From: Gracilimonas sp035704785
Lineage (GTDB): Bacteria; Bacteroidota; Rhodothermia; Balneolales; Balneolaceae
DNA: 64,000 nucleotides
Assembly (NCBI RefSeq): GCF_035704785.1
Contig: NZ_DASSWP010000030.1
Location: forward strand, 23,156 to 87,155
Direction of reading: 5' to 3'
Below the pieces are notes generated by a model. The model searched no databases. It was given only the letters and a program-made list of their open reading frames with translations, and had not been told where the DNA came from. Both the position numbers and the translations under genes were made by a program. Of this stretch, positions 26,746 through 36,900 are shown one piece after another (positions within the stretch are counted from its first letter, which is position 1; every line of letters starts with the position of its first letter).

Positions 26746-27123
26746 CTACAAATAAGCTATACAGCTGATCTCAACAAGCACATTTTTTGGTAAAGTTTTA
26801 ACAGCTACTGTTTCTCTTGCCGGAGGATCTGTTTCAAATCGTGCACCATAGACTTCATTAACTGCCGCAAAATCTCCCATATCTGCTAAAAATATGGTGC
26901 ATTTTAAAACATTGGAAAAACCAATACCCGCTTCAAGCAATACAGCCTCAAGATTTTTCATTACTTGTTCTGCCTGTTCTGCAGCCGTATTACCCACCAA
27001 TTCCATCGTTTTGGGGTTTAATGGGATTTGCCCTGAACAATAAAGTGTCCCATTATAAGAGGTTGCTTGGCTGTAAGGGCCGATTGCTGCCGGAGCTTTG
27101 TCTGTTGAATGTATTTTTTTCAT
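26746..27123 (-). CDS. ridA: RidA family enamine/imine deaminase
   Basis: RidA-type deaminase of 125 aa, the standard length. It has the motif set KAPAAIGPYSQATSYNGTLY, CSGQIPLNPKT, and the C-terminal ARETVAVKTLPKNVLVEISC with the key Arg and Glu. It removes reactive 2-aminoacrylate-type intermediates from PLP enzymes; a PLP trans-sulfuration enzyme lies 2.7 kb away. It converges on the M23 peptidase gene with a 5-bp gap. Confidence 0.93.
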   Translation of the reverse strand: MKKIHSTDKAPAAIGPYSQATSYNGTLYCSGQIPLNPKTMELVGNTAAEQAEQVMKNLEAVLLEAGIGFSNVLKCTIFLADMGDFAAVNEVYGARFETDPPARETVAVKTLPKNVLVEISCIAYL

Positions 27124-27261
27124 CGAAAAATTCTATAAGTTTAGTTCAAATTATTAATCAAAAGCATGTTTGCTAATAAATTGCAGAAAGCAACACATAT
27201 GATTATTTTCATCAACATATAAATTTGTTCTGATTACAACCAAATTCAATCTATAAACAAA

Positions 27262-28578
27262 ATGAAAAAGCTACTTAGTAATTTAATTCCCGTAATCCTT
27301 TTCTTTGGGATACTTTCAGGTTGTGAAACTTCCAGCCCTGCTATTGACCAAGCCCAGGTAAATATTTATACCCAAAATTTTGACAGTGCCCATGCCGGAC
27401 TCGATAGATTCATTGAGCAAAACCCCAATAGTGGTATTGGTTTTTACTACAAAGCCCTTGCTTATGCTCAGGAAGCTGTAACAGTAGAACCCCCAAGTGA
27501 CAGAAAACCTTATTACAGAGACTTTAGAGAAAATATTGTTACTGCAAGAGAATTTTTTGATGCTGCTGAAGAAAAGCCCGAAGAAGCAGGTGATGTTAGC
27601 AACTTGATCCTCAATAATTGGGGTAGAGAGCATAACGCCTCACTTGATTATGCTACTAACGACAGCGTAATGGCTTCGGTAGAAGAGCCCTTAAAAATTG
27701 CTGCTTCACACCTTGAGAATGCGATCATCATAAATCCTGACAGTACTCTTTCATATGATGTTTTGTCTCAAATACATTTTATGGATAATAATTATGAAAG
27801 TGCTGCTGAGGTGTTATCACAATCTATGGAGTTAAAAGATCCACCACCTGCTGATGATTATGACAGACTTGGAGCTTTTTACACTCAACTCGGTGAAACA
27901 GAAAAAGCTATCGATGTTTTAAAGGAAGGACTTGAGCTGTACCCCGACAGTGTAAGCCTTACACAGAAACTTGCTGATAACTATATGACCGCAGGTGAAA
28001 GAGAACTGGCAATAGAAGTGCTAGAGGACCTGATTGAAACCGAGCCTCAGAATCCACAATACCATCTTGCACTGGGTACTATAGTATTGACTGAAACTGA
28101 CAGTTTTACCGGTCAAATTTCAGATCTATATGATGAAATTTATGACTTAAAGAGTGAGTTAAGAAACGCATCCGGCAGTAAAGCAGAAGATCTCAGAAGC
28201 CAGATAGAATCTTTAGAGCAAGAGATAAATAAGAATATTGACCAAATTCAGAGGTTGAATGACATTGCTGAACAAGAGCTTCTTAGAACCATCGAGTTAA
28301 GAGCTGATGATGCAATTGCCTACAATGCATTAGGTGTATTATACAACAACAAAGCGGCCATACTCTTTGGACAAAGAAACTACTCTGACGATATGGATCT
28401 AGTGGATCAATATGACACACAAGCCAAAGAACAGCTTACAAAAGCTATGGAAAACTACGAAAAAGCTGTTGAGCTGAATCCTGATAATACATCTGCCTGG
28501 CGTAGTCTCTCCAGCATTTATATTACATTAGACATGCAGGAAAAAGCAGAAGAAGCGCTTGATAAAGCAGGCATGTAA
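27262..28578 (+). CDS. TPR lipoprotein 1
   Basis: Lipoprotein of 438 aa (signal with lipobox ending at Cys21, ILSGC) built from tetratricopeptide repeats; the repeats at about 195-265 and 395-435 are clearest (LGAFYTQLGETEKAIDVLKE, NYEKAVELNPDNTSAWRSLS). A coiled-coil insert lies at about 280-335. The function is unknown; such proteins scaffold envelope complexes. The adjacent gene encodes a protein of the same layout, so the two look like a tandem duplication. Confidence 0.85.
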   Translation: MKKLLSNLIPVILFFGILSGCETSSPAIDQAQVNIYTQNFDSAHAGLDRFIEQNPNSGIGFYYKALAYAQEAVTVEPPSDRKPYYRDFRENIVTAREFFDAAEEKPEEAGDVSNLILNNWGREHNASLDYATNDSVMASVEEPLKIAASHLENAIIINPDSTLSYDVLSQIHFMDNNYESAAEVLSQSMELKDPPPADDYDRLGAFYTQLGETEKAIDVLKEGLELYPDSVSLTQKLADNYMTAGERELAIEVLEDLIETEPQNPQYHLALGTIVLTETDSFTGQISDLYDEIYDLKSELRNASGSKAEDLRSQIESLEQEINKNIDQIQRLNDIAEQELLRTIELRADDAIAYNALGVLYNNKAAILFGQRNYSDDMDLVDQYDTQAKEQLTKAMENYEKAVELNPDNTSAWRSLSSIYITLDMQEKAEEALDKAGM

Positions 28579-28605
28579 TTGCAGTTATACTTAAAACAAA
28601 AAAAA

Positions 28606-29796
28606 ATGAATATATCATCCTTTACCCGGCTTACAGGCTTACTTCTTGTGGCCGGGTTTTTTTATTCTTGTAGCTCATCTCAAGCCAATATTGATGATCT
28701 GCTTGCTAACAATAATTACGAACAAGCAATTACAGAAATAGATGACCGGTTACAGGAAGACCCCTCTCAACCCGGCCTCTATATACAAAGAGCAAAGATA
28801 AGTGCAGAACTAGCCAGCGATACAGAACCAGAGTTAAGAGCAGAATTTTATTCAAATATTGCTAACGATTTTGAATCAGCTATGGAATATGGAGCAAGCC
28901 CCGCCCAGCTTTCTACTATTGACAGTCTGCGTCAACAATACTGGAAAGAGGAACATAATGCCGGATTGCGTATTTCAGAAAATGAAGCGCAATCTGAAAG
29001 ATTTCAGCGAGCTCAAATTCATTTCCAAAATGCCCTAATTCTAAGACCCGATGCTATAAGTTCATATCAAAACCTCTCGGTTGCTCAATTTAATCTTGGA
29101 AATTTAGATGAAGCTATCACAAGTTTAGAAACAGCTCTTAATTTTACTGATGAACCATCAGCTAAAATCTATGAAAATCTTGGGTATCTGTACCTTGAGA
29201 AAGGGAACCCAACTCAAGCTGCTTACTATTATGAATTGGCTAATACCAATCTAACTAATGACCTTAATTTAGCTTTTGGATTGATCAATGCTTACATATC
29301 AAGTGGCAATAGTAAAGCAGCAGCAGGTATGCTGGAATCACTTGTTGATGAAAATCCACAAAATGCGAACCTGAGGAACGTATACGGTACTCAGCTTTAT
29401 GAGCTAACATCAGACATTTTGGATGATCTTAAGACAGCTTATTCCAATGAAAACGCATCTTTAGTAGAACGAAAAAGAGTGGAAGCTGAAAGAATGGGTG
29501 AAAATGCGGAAGAACAACTGGTGGAAGCTTTCAAAAGAGATACTTCTAATACCGAATACCTGGAAAGTTTAGCTGTGTTTTATAATAATCTATCAGCTAA
29601 ATATCTTGGATTGGCAAATGCTTCATTCGAAGACGACAAGAACTCTCTTCGCAATAAAGCTTATACACTTATTGACTTTGCTATCGAGTATTACGAAAAG
29701 TTGACTGATCTCGATCCAAATAACTCTGAGTATAATGATAAACTCGAAGTACTTCAGACATTAAAAGAACGCCATAATACTTCTGCAGCAAATTAA
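28606..29796 (+). CDS. TPR lipoprotein 2
   Basis: Start chosen at ATG 28606; the upstream in-frame TTG lies right at the previous stop. A signal with lipobox at GFFYSC is followed by TPRs (about 140-220 and the C-terminus). It shares with its upstream neighbour a block of the type EEHNAG..., a run of acidic residues and an NPDAISSYQNLS-like repeat, at recognisable but low similarity. It is probably co-transcribed with that neighbour and with the PLP enzyme gene 2 bp downstream. Confidence 0.83.
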   Translation: MNISSFTRLTGLLLVAGFFYSCSSSQANIDDLLANNNYEQAITEIDDRLQEDPSQPGLYIQRAKISAELASDTEPELRAEFYSNIANDFESAMEYGASPAQLSTIDSLRQQYWKEEHNAGLRISENEAQSERFQRAQIHFQNALILRPDAISSYQNLSVAQFNLGNLDEAITSLETALNFTDEPSAKIYENLGYLYLEKGNPTQAAYYYELANTNLTNDLNLAFGLINAYISSGNSKAAAGMLESLVDENPQNANLRNVYGTQLYELTSDILDDLKTAYSNENASLVERKRVEAERMGENAEEQLVEAFKRDTSNTEYLESLAVFYNNLSAKYLGLANASFEDDKNSLRNKAYTLIDFAIEYYEKLTDLDPNNSEYNDKLEVLQTLKERHNTSAAN

Positions 29797-29798
29797 TT

Positions 29799-30935
29799 AT
29801 GAAATTTAATACCAAGACTATTCATGCCGGTCAAAAGCCTGAAGAAACTTCAGGTGCGGTTATGCCCCCCATTTTTCAAACATCCACATACGCTCAGGAA
29901 GCTCCCAACAAACATAAAGGATATGACTATGCAAGGGTAGGAAATCCTACAAGAACTGCTCTTGAAAAAATGATTGCAGGATTAGAAGGTGCTGATGAGG
30001 CAGCTTGTTTTTCAAGCGGTGTTGCAGCAATGGATGCACTAATGAAGATGCTCCGCCCGGGTGATCACGTTATAACAACTAACGATCTATATGGCGGTTC
30101 TTATCGCTTATTCACAAAAGTATTTGAGCCTTATGGTATCAATTTTACTTTTGTGGATATGACGGATCTGGAAAATGTTAAATCATCCATTACAGAAAAA
30201 ACAAAACTGATGTGGATCGAAACCCCAACTAATCCTTTACTCCGGGTTGTTGATATAAAAGCATTGGTTGATCTGGCAAAACCAAATGGCATTCTAACGG
30301 TTGTTGATAATACTTTTGCCTCCCCATACCTTCAAAGGCCATTAGAACTTGGAGCCGATGCTGCCCTTCATTCAGCAACAAAATACCTGGCCGGCCACTC
30401 CGATGTCATTCACGGTGCTGTTGCCAGCTCCAATCAGGAGATCATGGAGAACCTTCGGTTTCAGACCAAAACATCCGGAGCTGTTCCAGGCCCTATGGAC
30501 TGCTATCTAACCCTAAGGGGTATCAAAACCTTGAGTGTTCGGGTTCAGCGTTCAGTTGATAATGCTAAAAAGATCGCTCAATTCCTCGAAGATCATAATA
30601 AAGTTGCTTCCGTGTTGTATCCCGGACTTAAATCACACCCACAGCACGAACTCGCTAAAAAACAAATGGATGATTTTGGTGCTATGCTTTCATTCACCCT
30701 TAAGGATGACTCCATAGAAGCTGCCGTAAAATTCATGAGTAACACCAAGATCTTCACCCTTGCAGAAAGCTTAGGTGGTGTGGAATCACTGATCAGTCAC
30801 CCGGCATCAATGACTCACGGTTCAATCCCTAAAGACGTTCGGGAAAAAGCAGGATTAAAAGACTCTCTTATCAGAATATCCGTAGGAATTGAAGACTCTG
30901 AAGATCTGATAGAAGACTTAACTCAGGCATTTTAG
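29799..30935 (+). CDS. Cystathionine gamma-synthase/lyase family PLP enzyme
   Basis: Trans-sulfuration PLP enzyme of 378 aa. It has TKTIHAGQKPEETSGAVMPP, the YDYARVGNPTRTALEKMI block, SSGVAAMDALM, VVDNTFASPYLQRPLELGAD, and the PLP Lys in LHSATKYLAGHSDVIHGAV. A late block SLGGVESLISHPASMTH completes the pattern. Sequence alone does not separate cystathionine gamma-synthase (metB), gamma-lyase or a homocysteine synthase; the length and motifs fit MetB/CGL. The gene starts 2 bp after TPR lipoprotein 2. Confidence 0.9.
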   Translation: MKFNTKTIHAGQKPEETSGAVMPPIFQTSTYAQEAPNKHKGYDYARVGNPTRTALEKMIAGLEGADEAACFSSGVAAMDALMKMLRPGDHVITTNDLYGGSYRLFTKVFEPYGINFTFVDMTDLENVKSSITEKTKLMWIETPTNPLLRVVDIKALVDLAKPNGILTVVDNTFASPYLQRPLELGADAALHSATKYLAGHSDVIHGAVASSNQEIMENLRFQTKTSGAVPGPMDCYLTLRGIKTLSVRVQRSVDNAKKIAQFLEDHNKVASVLYPGLKSHPQHELAKKQMDDFGAMLSFTLKDDSIEAAVKFMSNTKIFTLAESLGGVESLISHPASMTHGSIPKDVREKAGLKDSLIRISVGIEDSEDLIEDLTQAF

Positions 30936-31018
30936 GATCACATCATTCCCAACTCTTTAGTATTTTTTTGGTATAAGAAAAGCGCTTACAGAATTTCAAA
31001 TTTCAAATATTTTTTATC

Positions 31019-32197
31019 ATGCGAGATGTAGTAATAGTATCAGCAAAACGAACTCCAATGGGCTCCTTTGGCGGAAGTCTTTCATCATTTTCAGCTCCGG
31101 AGTTAGGTGCTGCAGCCATCCTGGAAGCAGTTAAATCAGGAGGCATTAAGCCTGATGATGTTCAAGAAGTATTAATGGGTAACGTGTTATCAGCAGGAGT
31201 AGGTCAGGCTCCCGCCCGGCAAGCTACTTTAAAAGCGGGATTAAGCCAGCGCACTCCTTCTACCACTGTAAACAAAGTGTGTGCATCCGGCATGAAATCT
31301 ATAATGATAGCCGCAGACCAAATTCGTTTGGGCGACGCGGATATTATCATAGCCGGTGGAATGGAGAGCATGAGTAATGTACCCTATTATCTTCCCAAAC
31401 AACGGTTTGGCGCAAAATACGGCCACACCCAAACAGAAGACGGAATTGTTAAAGACGGACTTTGGGATGTTTATAACGATTACCTGATGGGTAACGCCGG
31501 CGACCTTTGCGCAAGAGAATGCAACATCAGCCGTGAAGAGCAGGATGAATATGCCATCACTTCCTACAAGAGAGCCATTGAAGCTACCGAAAAAGGTTAT
31601 TTCAAAAATGAAGTGATCAAAATGAAGGTCAAAGACCGAAAAGGAAATGTTACTGAAGTAGAAAAAGACGAAGAGCTTGATAAGGTTCGTTTTGAAAAAA
31701 TCCCTCAGCTTCGCCCTGTTTTTGATAAGGAAGGCACAGTTACAGCTGCTAATGCATCAAGCATTAATGATGGTGCTGCCGCTGTATTGGTTATGAGCGC
31801 CGACAAAGCAAAGGAACTCGGACTTAAGCCTCTGGCTAAAATACTTAGCCATGCAAGTGCTGCAAAAGCACCCGAATGGTTCACTACAGCTCCTGCCGAT
31901 GCCATCCCTATCGCACTGAAAAAAGCCGGACTTTCAAAGAATGATATTGATCTGTTTGAGATCAATGAAGCCTTTTCAGTTGTTGCTCTCGCTAATAATC
32001 AGATATTGGAGTTGGATCCTGAGAAAGTAAATATTCATGGAGGAGCAGTAAGTATTGGTCACCCTTTGGGATGTTCTGGTGCACGAATTATTGTTACTCT
32101 GATCCATGCGCTTAAGAGAACAAAAGGCAAATACGGTTGTGCCGGCATTTGTAACGGTGGTGGCGGAGCCTCTTCCCTGGTTCTTGAAATGCTTTAA
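31019..32197 (+). CDS. Acetyl-CoA C-acetyltransferase (thiolase)
   Basis: Degradative/biosynthetic thiolase of 392 aa with all three catalytic signatures: NKVCASGMKS (acyl Cys near 88), NIHGGAVSIGHPLGCSGAR (His) and KYGCAGICNGGGGAS (second Cys). It catalyses acetoacetyl-CoA formation or cleavage. It sits apart from the acyl-CoA dehydrogenases but likely belongs to the same lipid and amino-acid catabolism. It is followed by a strong terminator. Confidence 0.94.
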   Translation: MRDVVIVSAKRTPMGSFGGSLSSFSAPELGAAAILEAVKSGGIKPDDVQEVLMGNVLSAGVGQAPARQATLKAGLSQRTPSTTVNKVCASGMKSIMIAADQIRLGDADIIIAGGMESMSNVPYYLPKQRFGAKYGHTQTEDGIVKDGLWDVYNDYLMGNAGDLCARECNISREEQDEYAITSYKRAIEATEKGYFKNEVIKMKVKDRKGNVTEVEKDEELDKVRFEKIPQLRPVFDKEGTVTAANASSINDGAAAVLVMSADKAKELGLKPLAKILSHASAAKAPEWFTTAPADAIPIALKKAGLSKNDIDLFEINEAFSVVALANNQILELDPEKVNIHGGAVSIGHPLGCSGARIIVTLIHALKRTKGKYGCAGICNGGGGASSLVLEML

Positions 32198-32204
32198 TAA
32201 TATT

Positions 32205-32238
32205 TGAGCCTGCTTTTTTGAGCAGGCTCATTTTTTTT
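32205..32238 (+). terminator. Intrinsic terminator after the thiolase gene
   Basis: A 10-bp stem (TGAGCCTGCT/AGCAGGCTCA) followed by eight T's, starting 8 bp past the stop codon. Confidence 0.9.
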
Positions 32239-32514
32239 GTTGACATTATTGGTTCTCCAACATATCATTACACCAAACAAAAAATCAGATCTGCTATTAT
32301 ATAGAAAACCGTTACTATTCATCTTTTTCACATTTAATAACAAAGGTTCTCTATACCCATCTATACAGGTCAATTTCAACACTAAATACTATATCTTATA
32401 TAGGAATACTGCTACAAAATTTTAAGCATCAACCATACGTAAACTGTAAATAACTCACTCGTATATTTAACAAGCTGCTTTTTATCAGTAGTTTGCTTTG
32501 CTTATTAATAACCA
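32239..32514. other. AT-rich gap before the decayed T9SS fragment
   Basis: No credible gene, RNA or repeat is seen here; two overlapping short frames (32237-32425 and its complement) look random. The stretch together with the fragment at 32515 forms a 620-bp gene-free interval, as expected where a larger gene has been lost. Its upstream border is the thiolase terminator. Confidence 0.6.
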
Positions 32515-32737
32515 ATGAGGCTCAGACCCGGCAACCCGTTAGATGTTTCTATCCGTATATATACTCTCAGTGGAAAGCCGGTGCGACATTTTTGAAAATT
32601 AACTCATAGATACAAGTCCGTATGCCAGTATTTCATGGGATGGCCGTGACCGGGATTATGATCGCCTGGGTAACAGTACCTATATTTATGTGCTTCAGGT
32701 TACAACAGATACCCCGAAAGGAAGACAAATAGCATAA
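32515..32737 (+). pseudogene. Decayed C-terminal remnant of a T9SS sortase PorU-like gene
   Basis: Two frames give consecutive pieces of a FlgD-Ig-like/T9SS C-terminal domain. The first, from 32515, reads RPGNPLDVSIRIYTLSGKPV and ends at a stop. The second, in the next frame, reads LIDTSPYASISWDGRDRD then YDRLGNSTYIYVLQVTTD and stops at 32737. The joint contains a frameshift and a TAA. This pattern is typical of the PorU C-terminus, and porV follows 80 bp later, the normal porU-porV order. Identification of the parent gene is an inference; decay of the reading frame is seen directly. Confidence 0.65.
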
Positions 32738-32817
32738 CAAATCGAAAAGCTCGTAATTATACAATAACATCGTAACTTAATATTGAATCACTTATATTTA
32801 TATAAAATTTTAGTTTT

Positions 32818-33978
32818 ATGAAGAAAACAATAGGCTTAATTACAGCAGGATTATTATTTCTATTACCTGCTATCACAAATGCACAGGTCGCCATTACGGC
32901 GGTACCCTTCCTGCAAATTGAACCGGATTCCCGTGGCGCAGGTATGGGTAATACCGGTGTAGCCATAGCTGATAACGCTTCAGCTTTATTCTGGAACCCG
33001 GCCGGTTTGGCTTTTCAGGATGAAACAAAGCAAGCCAGTATCACGCACTCTAATTGGCTGGCTAACTTTAACGTAAGTGATCTTTTTTATGATTACGTAG
33101 TAGGTAAGTATTATATAGAAGGCATTGGAACCATCGGTGCCCATCTAACCTATCTGAATTTGGGAGAGCAAGCTCAAACTGGGGAAACTAGTCCTGATGT
33201 TATTTCCAGATTTAACAGTTATGAAGTTGCATTAGGAGGCTCATATGGTTACCAGGTAAATGACAACTTCGCCTTGGGAACCAGTTTACGGCTTATATAC
33301 TCAAGCCTTGCAAGTGGAGTTCAAACGTCTACTACTATTAGTGCTCAAAAAGTAAATCCAGGCAGCAGTGTTGCTTTAGATCTTGCATTCTTATACAGAA
33401 CAGATCCATTTGATGTAGGAGGACGCAATGCCCGATTTAGCGTGGGGAGCAATCTTTCTAATCTTGGTCCCGGTATTCAGTACACTGATAATGCACAAAA
33501 AGATCCTCTACCTACTGTCCTTCGATTTGGCTGGGCGTTTGACCTCGACCTAGATGATGCGGGTATTAACCGAATTACTATTGCCAACGATATCTCCAAA
33601 ATAATGGCCAGGACCGATCAGTTTGAAGTTCAAGTCGGAGATTCAACTATCACTAAAACTAAAGCGGTTGGGCCTCTCGAAGCATTATTCACTTCCTGGG
33701 GAAGCTTTGAACGTTTTGACGGGCAAAGAAATATCGATGTTGGCCTGATGCAACAGTTTATGATCGGCGCCGGAATTGAATATTGGTATGCTGATCAATT
33801 TGCACTCAGAGGCGGTTACTATTTTGAAGATCCTCAAAACGGCGATCGTGAATATATCACCTTTGGTGCCGGCATCCGGTACAATCTGTTAGGTGTGGAC
33901 TTTAGTTATATAAAAACGCTTGAAACTGATCACCCACTTGCCAATACCTTGAGGTTCAGTTTGCTCATCGACTTTTAA
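32818..33978 (+). CDS. porV: PorV/PorQ-family T9SS outer-membrane protein
   Basis: Outer-membrane beta-barrel of 386 aa with a signal peptide (1-22, ending NAQ) and the family N-terminal motif VPFLQIEPDSRGAGMGNTGV followed by NASALFWNPAGLAF. The C-terminus ends in alternating aromatic strands (LRFSLLIDF), as barrel proteins do. PorV shuttles T9SS cargo from the SprA translocon to the attachment complex with PorU. The next gene encodes a protein with a T9SS sorting domain, starting 3 bp after the stop. Confidence 0.88.
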   Translation: MKKTIGLITAGLLFLLPAITNAQVAITAVPFLQIEPDSRGAGMGNTGVAIADNASALFWNPAGLAFQDETKQASITHSNWLANFNVSDLFYDYVVGKYYIEGIGTIGAHLTYLNLGEQAQTGETSPDVISRFNSYEVALGGSYGYQVNDNFALGTSLRLIYSSLASGVQTSTTISAQKVNPGSSVALDLAFLYRTDPFDVGGRNARFSVGSNLSNLGPGIQYTDNAQKDPLPTVLRFGWAFDLDLDDAGINRITIANDISKIMARTDQFEVQVGDSTITKTKAVGPLEALFTSWGSFERFDGQRNIDVGLMQQFMIGAGIEYWYADQFALRGGYYFEDPQNGDREYITFGAGIRYNLLGVDFSYIKTLETDHPLANTLRFSLLIDF

Positions 33979-33981
33979 TGC

Positions 33982-36900
33982 ATGCATAATTTAAAGGATT
34001 TCTTTAAGAGCATGTTATTTTTTAGCATGCTCTTTCTGTTTTACAATCATAATATTTTGGCACAAAATGTTTCTGTACAACGTACCCATGCTATTTCCAG
34101 TCAACAACCACAGCTAAGTGAAGATTTGAATGCTATCGGGACTCTGAATATTATTGCTATTATGGTGGAATTCCAGCCCGATAGTAATCGCCTTACATCA
34201 GGCACAGGAATATTCGGGACGGACGGAATGGAAGGCCTTCCCTATCTCCAAAATGCCTCAGATTTTCGGGTCGAGCCTCTGCCCCATGATATTAACTACT
34301 TTGAAGCCCACCTGGAATTCGCAAAGAACTATTACGAAAAATCTTCCGATGGCCAATTAACTTTAAACTACCAAGTACTTCCAGATATCTACCGTCTCCC
34401 CAAAAAGATGGAAGAATATTCGCCAATTGGAGAAACATTTACTTACGAAAAAATAGCTGAACTTGCCCGCGATGCCTGGCAACAAGTTGAAAACGGAGTG
34501 AATTTCGACAATACCGGCCTTGATCCGGAAAACACAGCCTTCATTATTTTTCATGCCGGTGTGGGGCGGGATATTGAGCTTACTGGAACCAACCTTGATA
34601 TCACTCCGTATGATATTCCTTCACTCTATCTTCGAAAAGAACAACTCGGCAATTTATTAGATGAACCTTCATTCAATGGTTTTCCGGTTAATGACGGGTC
34701 CTTTAGAGTTACTAACTCATTGATCATACCTCGCACGGAGTCACGCCGAGGACTTGATATTCAAGACATTGAGTTCGTGTTTCCACTTTCAATTAATGGG
34801 TTGTTAATTGCTTCCATTGCCAGCCATTTAGGTTTACCGGATCTATTCAATACTGAAACGGGAGATCCCGGAATCGGGCGGTTTGGGCTAATGGATGGTG
34901 CCGGTTTCTTTGCATACAACGGTCTGCTTCCTCCCGAACCCTCAGCCTGGGAAAAAATATACCTAGGTTGGGAGACTCCTTTTATTATAGATAAAAATAT
35001 ATCCGGGGATATTTCACTCCCGGCAAGTTCTCTTGCCCTATCCAACAGTATTGCCAAATATGAACTGTCGGATTTTGAATACTTTTTGATAGAAAACCGA
35101 CACCGAGACCCTGATAATAATGGGATTACCATAACCATTCGTAAACCGGATGGTTCCGAAGTTCAGCAAACTTTTACCAATCAGGATATGGCATTCGTTT
35201 TTCAGGAAGCTGATTTTGATAAATTATTAGAGGCAGGTACTTTCGTAAATGCTACCAATTTTGATTTTAGTCTGCCGGGCGGGTTATATACCGGTGGAGA
35301 TCAAAATGATCCTTCTGACGATCGGAATTTAAATGGGGGTATTCTGATATGGCATATTGATGAGTCTGTAATTAATACTCAACTAGAAAATGATCGCGTG
35401 AATGCGGATCCTGACAGAAGAGGTGTGGATCTGGAAGAAGCAGATGGAGCGCAAGATATTGGACAACCTGTTCCCGGTGCACTAAATAACACTGCTGCAT
35501 TTGGGACTGCTTTTGACTTTTGGTGGTCCGGTAATGATTATCGTGTGATTTTAGAAACAGGAAGTGAAGTCAGCCTTTACGAAAACAGATTTAGTTTTGA
35601 TACATATCCTGATAATCGAAGTAATTCCGGCGCGCCATCCTTTTTCGAATTATATGGCTTCTCCGAAAATCAACCTATAGCTACTTTTAATATCCGCCCG
35701 GCAGAACCAAATACTAAATTATATACCTCAGGATTTACAACTCAGTTAGACACTTCGAAAAGTTACTTTACTGCAGAAGACGACCCCTATTTCAAATATT
35801 TCCCTTTTTCACTTTCCATTTATGAGACACCAACTGATACCTTTCTGATCGTACCTGATCAGGAATCTGTAACAGCAGTATCCATTTCTGATCCTGTAAA
35901 TATGCAATATCAACTTACGGATGTCTCCGTACAGCAACCCTTTATAGCTGATAACCTTATCCTGGCGACTAAACCGGGTAATGGCTCCGGTAGTATTGAT
36001 ATAGCTTCATTGAATTGGAATACAACCTCTTTTGACACTGTCTGGACTGCCACACTCCCTCAAAACAAAGGTTTTTTAAGTTCCCAAAATGGGGAAATTC
36101 TACATGCCGATCTTACAGCTTCCGGCCTGGACGCTGGCAACGGAGACGTTGTATCTGTAAGTACCACTCCTTCTCAGAGATCGGAGATCATAAATGGTGA
36201 GTTTTCCGAAGCATCAAATTCAGGGGTGGTTTTTTCTTCTATACCAAACTTCACCTTTCATCCGGAATCTATTCAAGGGAGGCTTTATACCGGCTCTATT
36301 CAGTTAGGAAACCGGATGATATTTTACGTTTTTGAAGATAATAAATACTCAGTTATAGACCCGAATTTGGCTGATCCTGAATTAACAATTTTTGAAGAAT
36401 CCAATGCTGAATGGCCGGCAATACTTGAGAATGCCTCAATTTTACGGGTCGACAAAATTAATAACCGCTTGATCGGGATCAATAAAATCGGAGGGACTCA
36501 AAACTTTACACCTATTCAGGCCCCTGCAGGAATAAAATTTATTGGCACACCCCTATTCACTGACCTCATTAGTTCAGATAGTGAATACGCCTCACTCGTC
36601 ATAGGGCAAGACAGCCTTTCGATGAATATCTATGCCTACCGAGAAGGTGGCAGATCGGTGAATGGGTTTCCCTTATATATAGGAAGAGCAGTATCCGGCA
36701 ATGCACAACCGATTCATCCTATTATCTACCAAGGCACTCTTTATGCTGTCAGTCATAAAGGAGCGCTGAAATCCTGGAATCTGACGCAAGTCACAGATAC
36801 AAAATGGAGCAGCAGGTACGGAAATAATACTTTTAATAAAGTCTCTGCACGTGTAAATGATACTTTCCCTGGAAATCCTTCCGGTTTTGGAGTGTTAAAT

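Noticed and set aside
32237..32425. 62-aa frames on both strands after the thiolase terminator
   Set aside because: Low-complexity AT-rich peptides without start context; they overlap each other on opposite strands.
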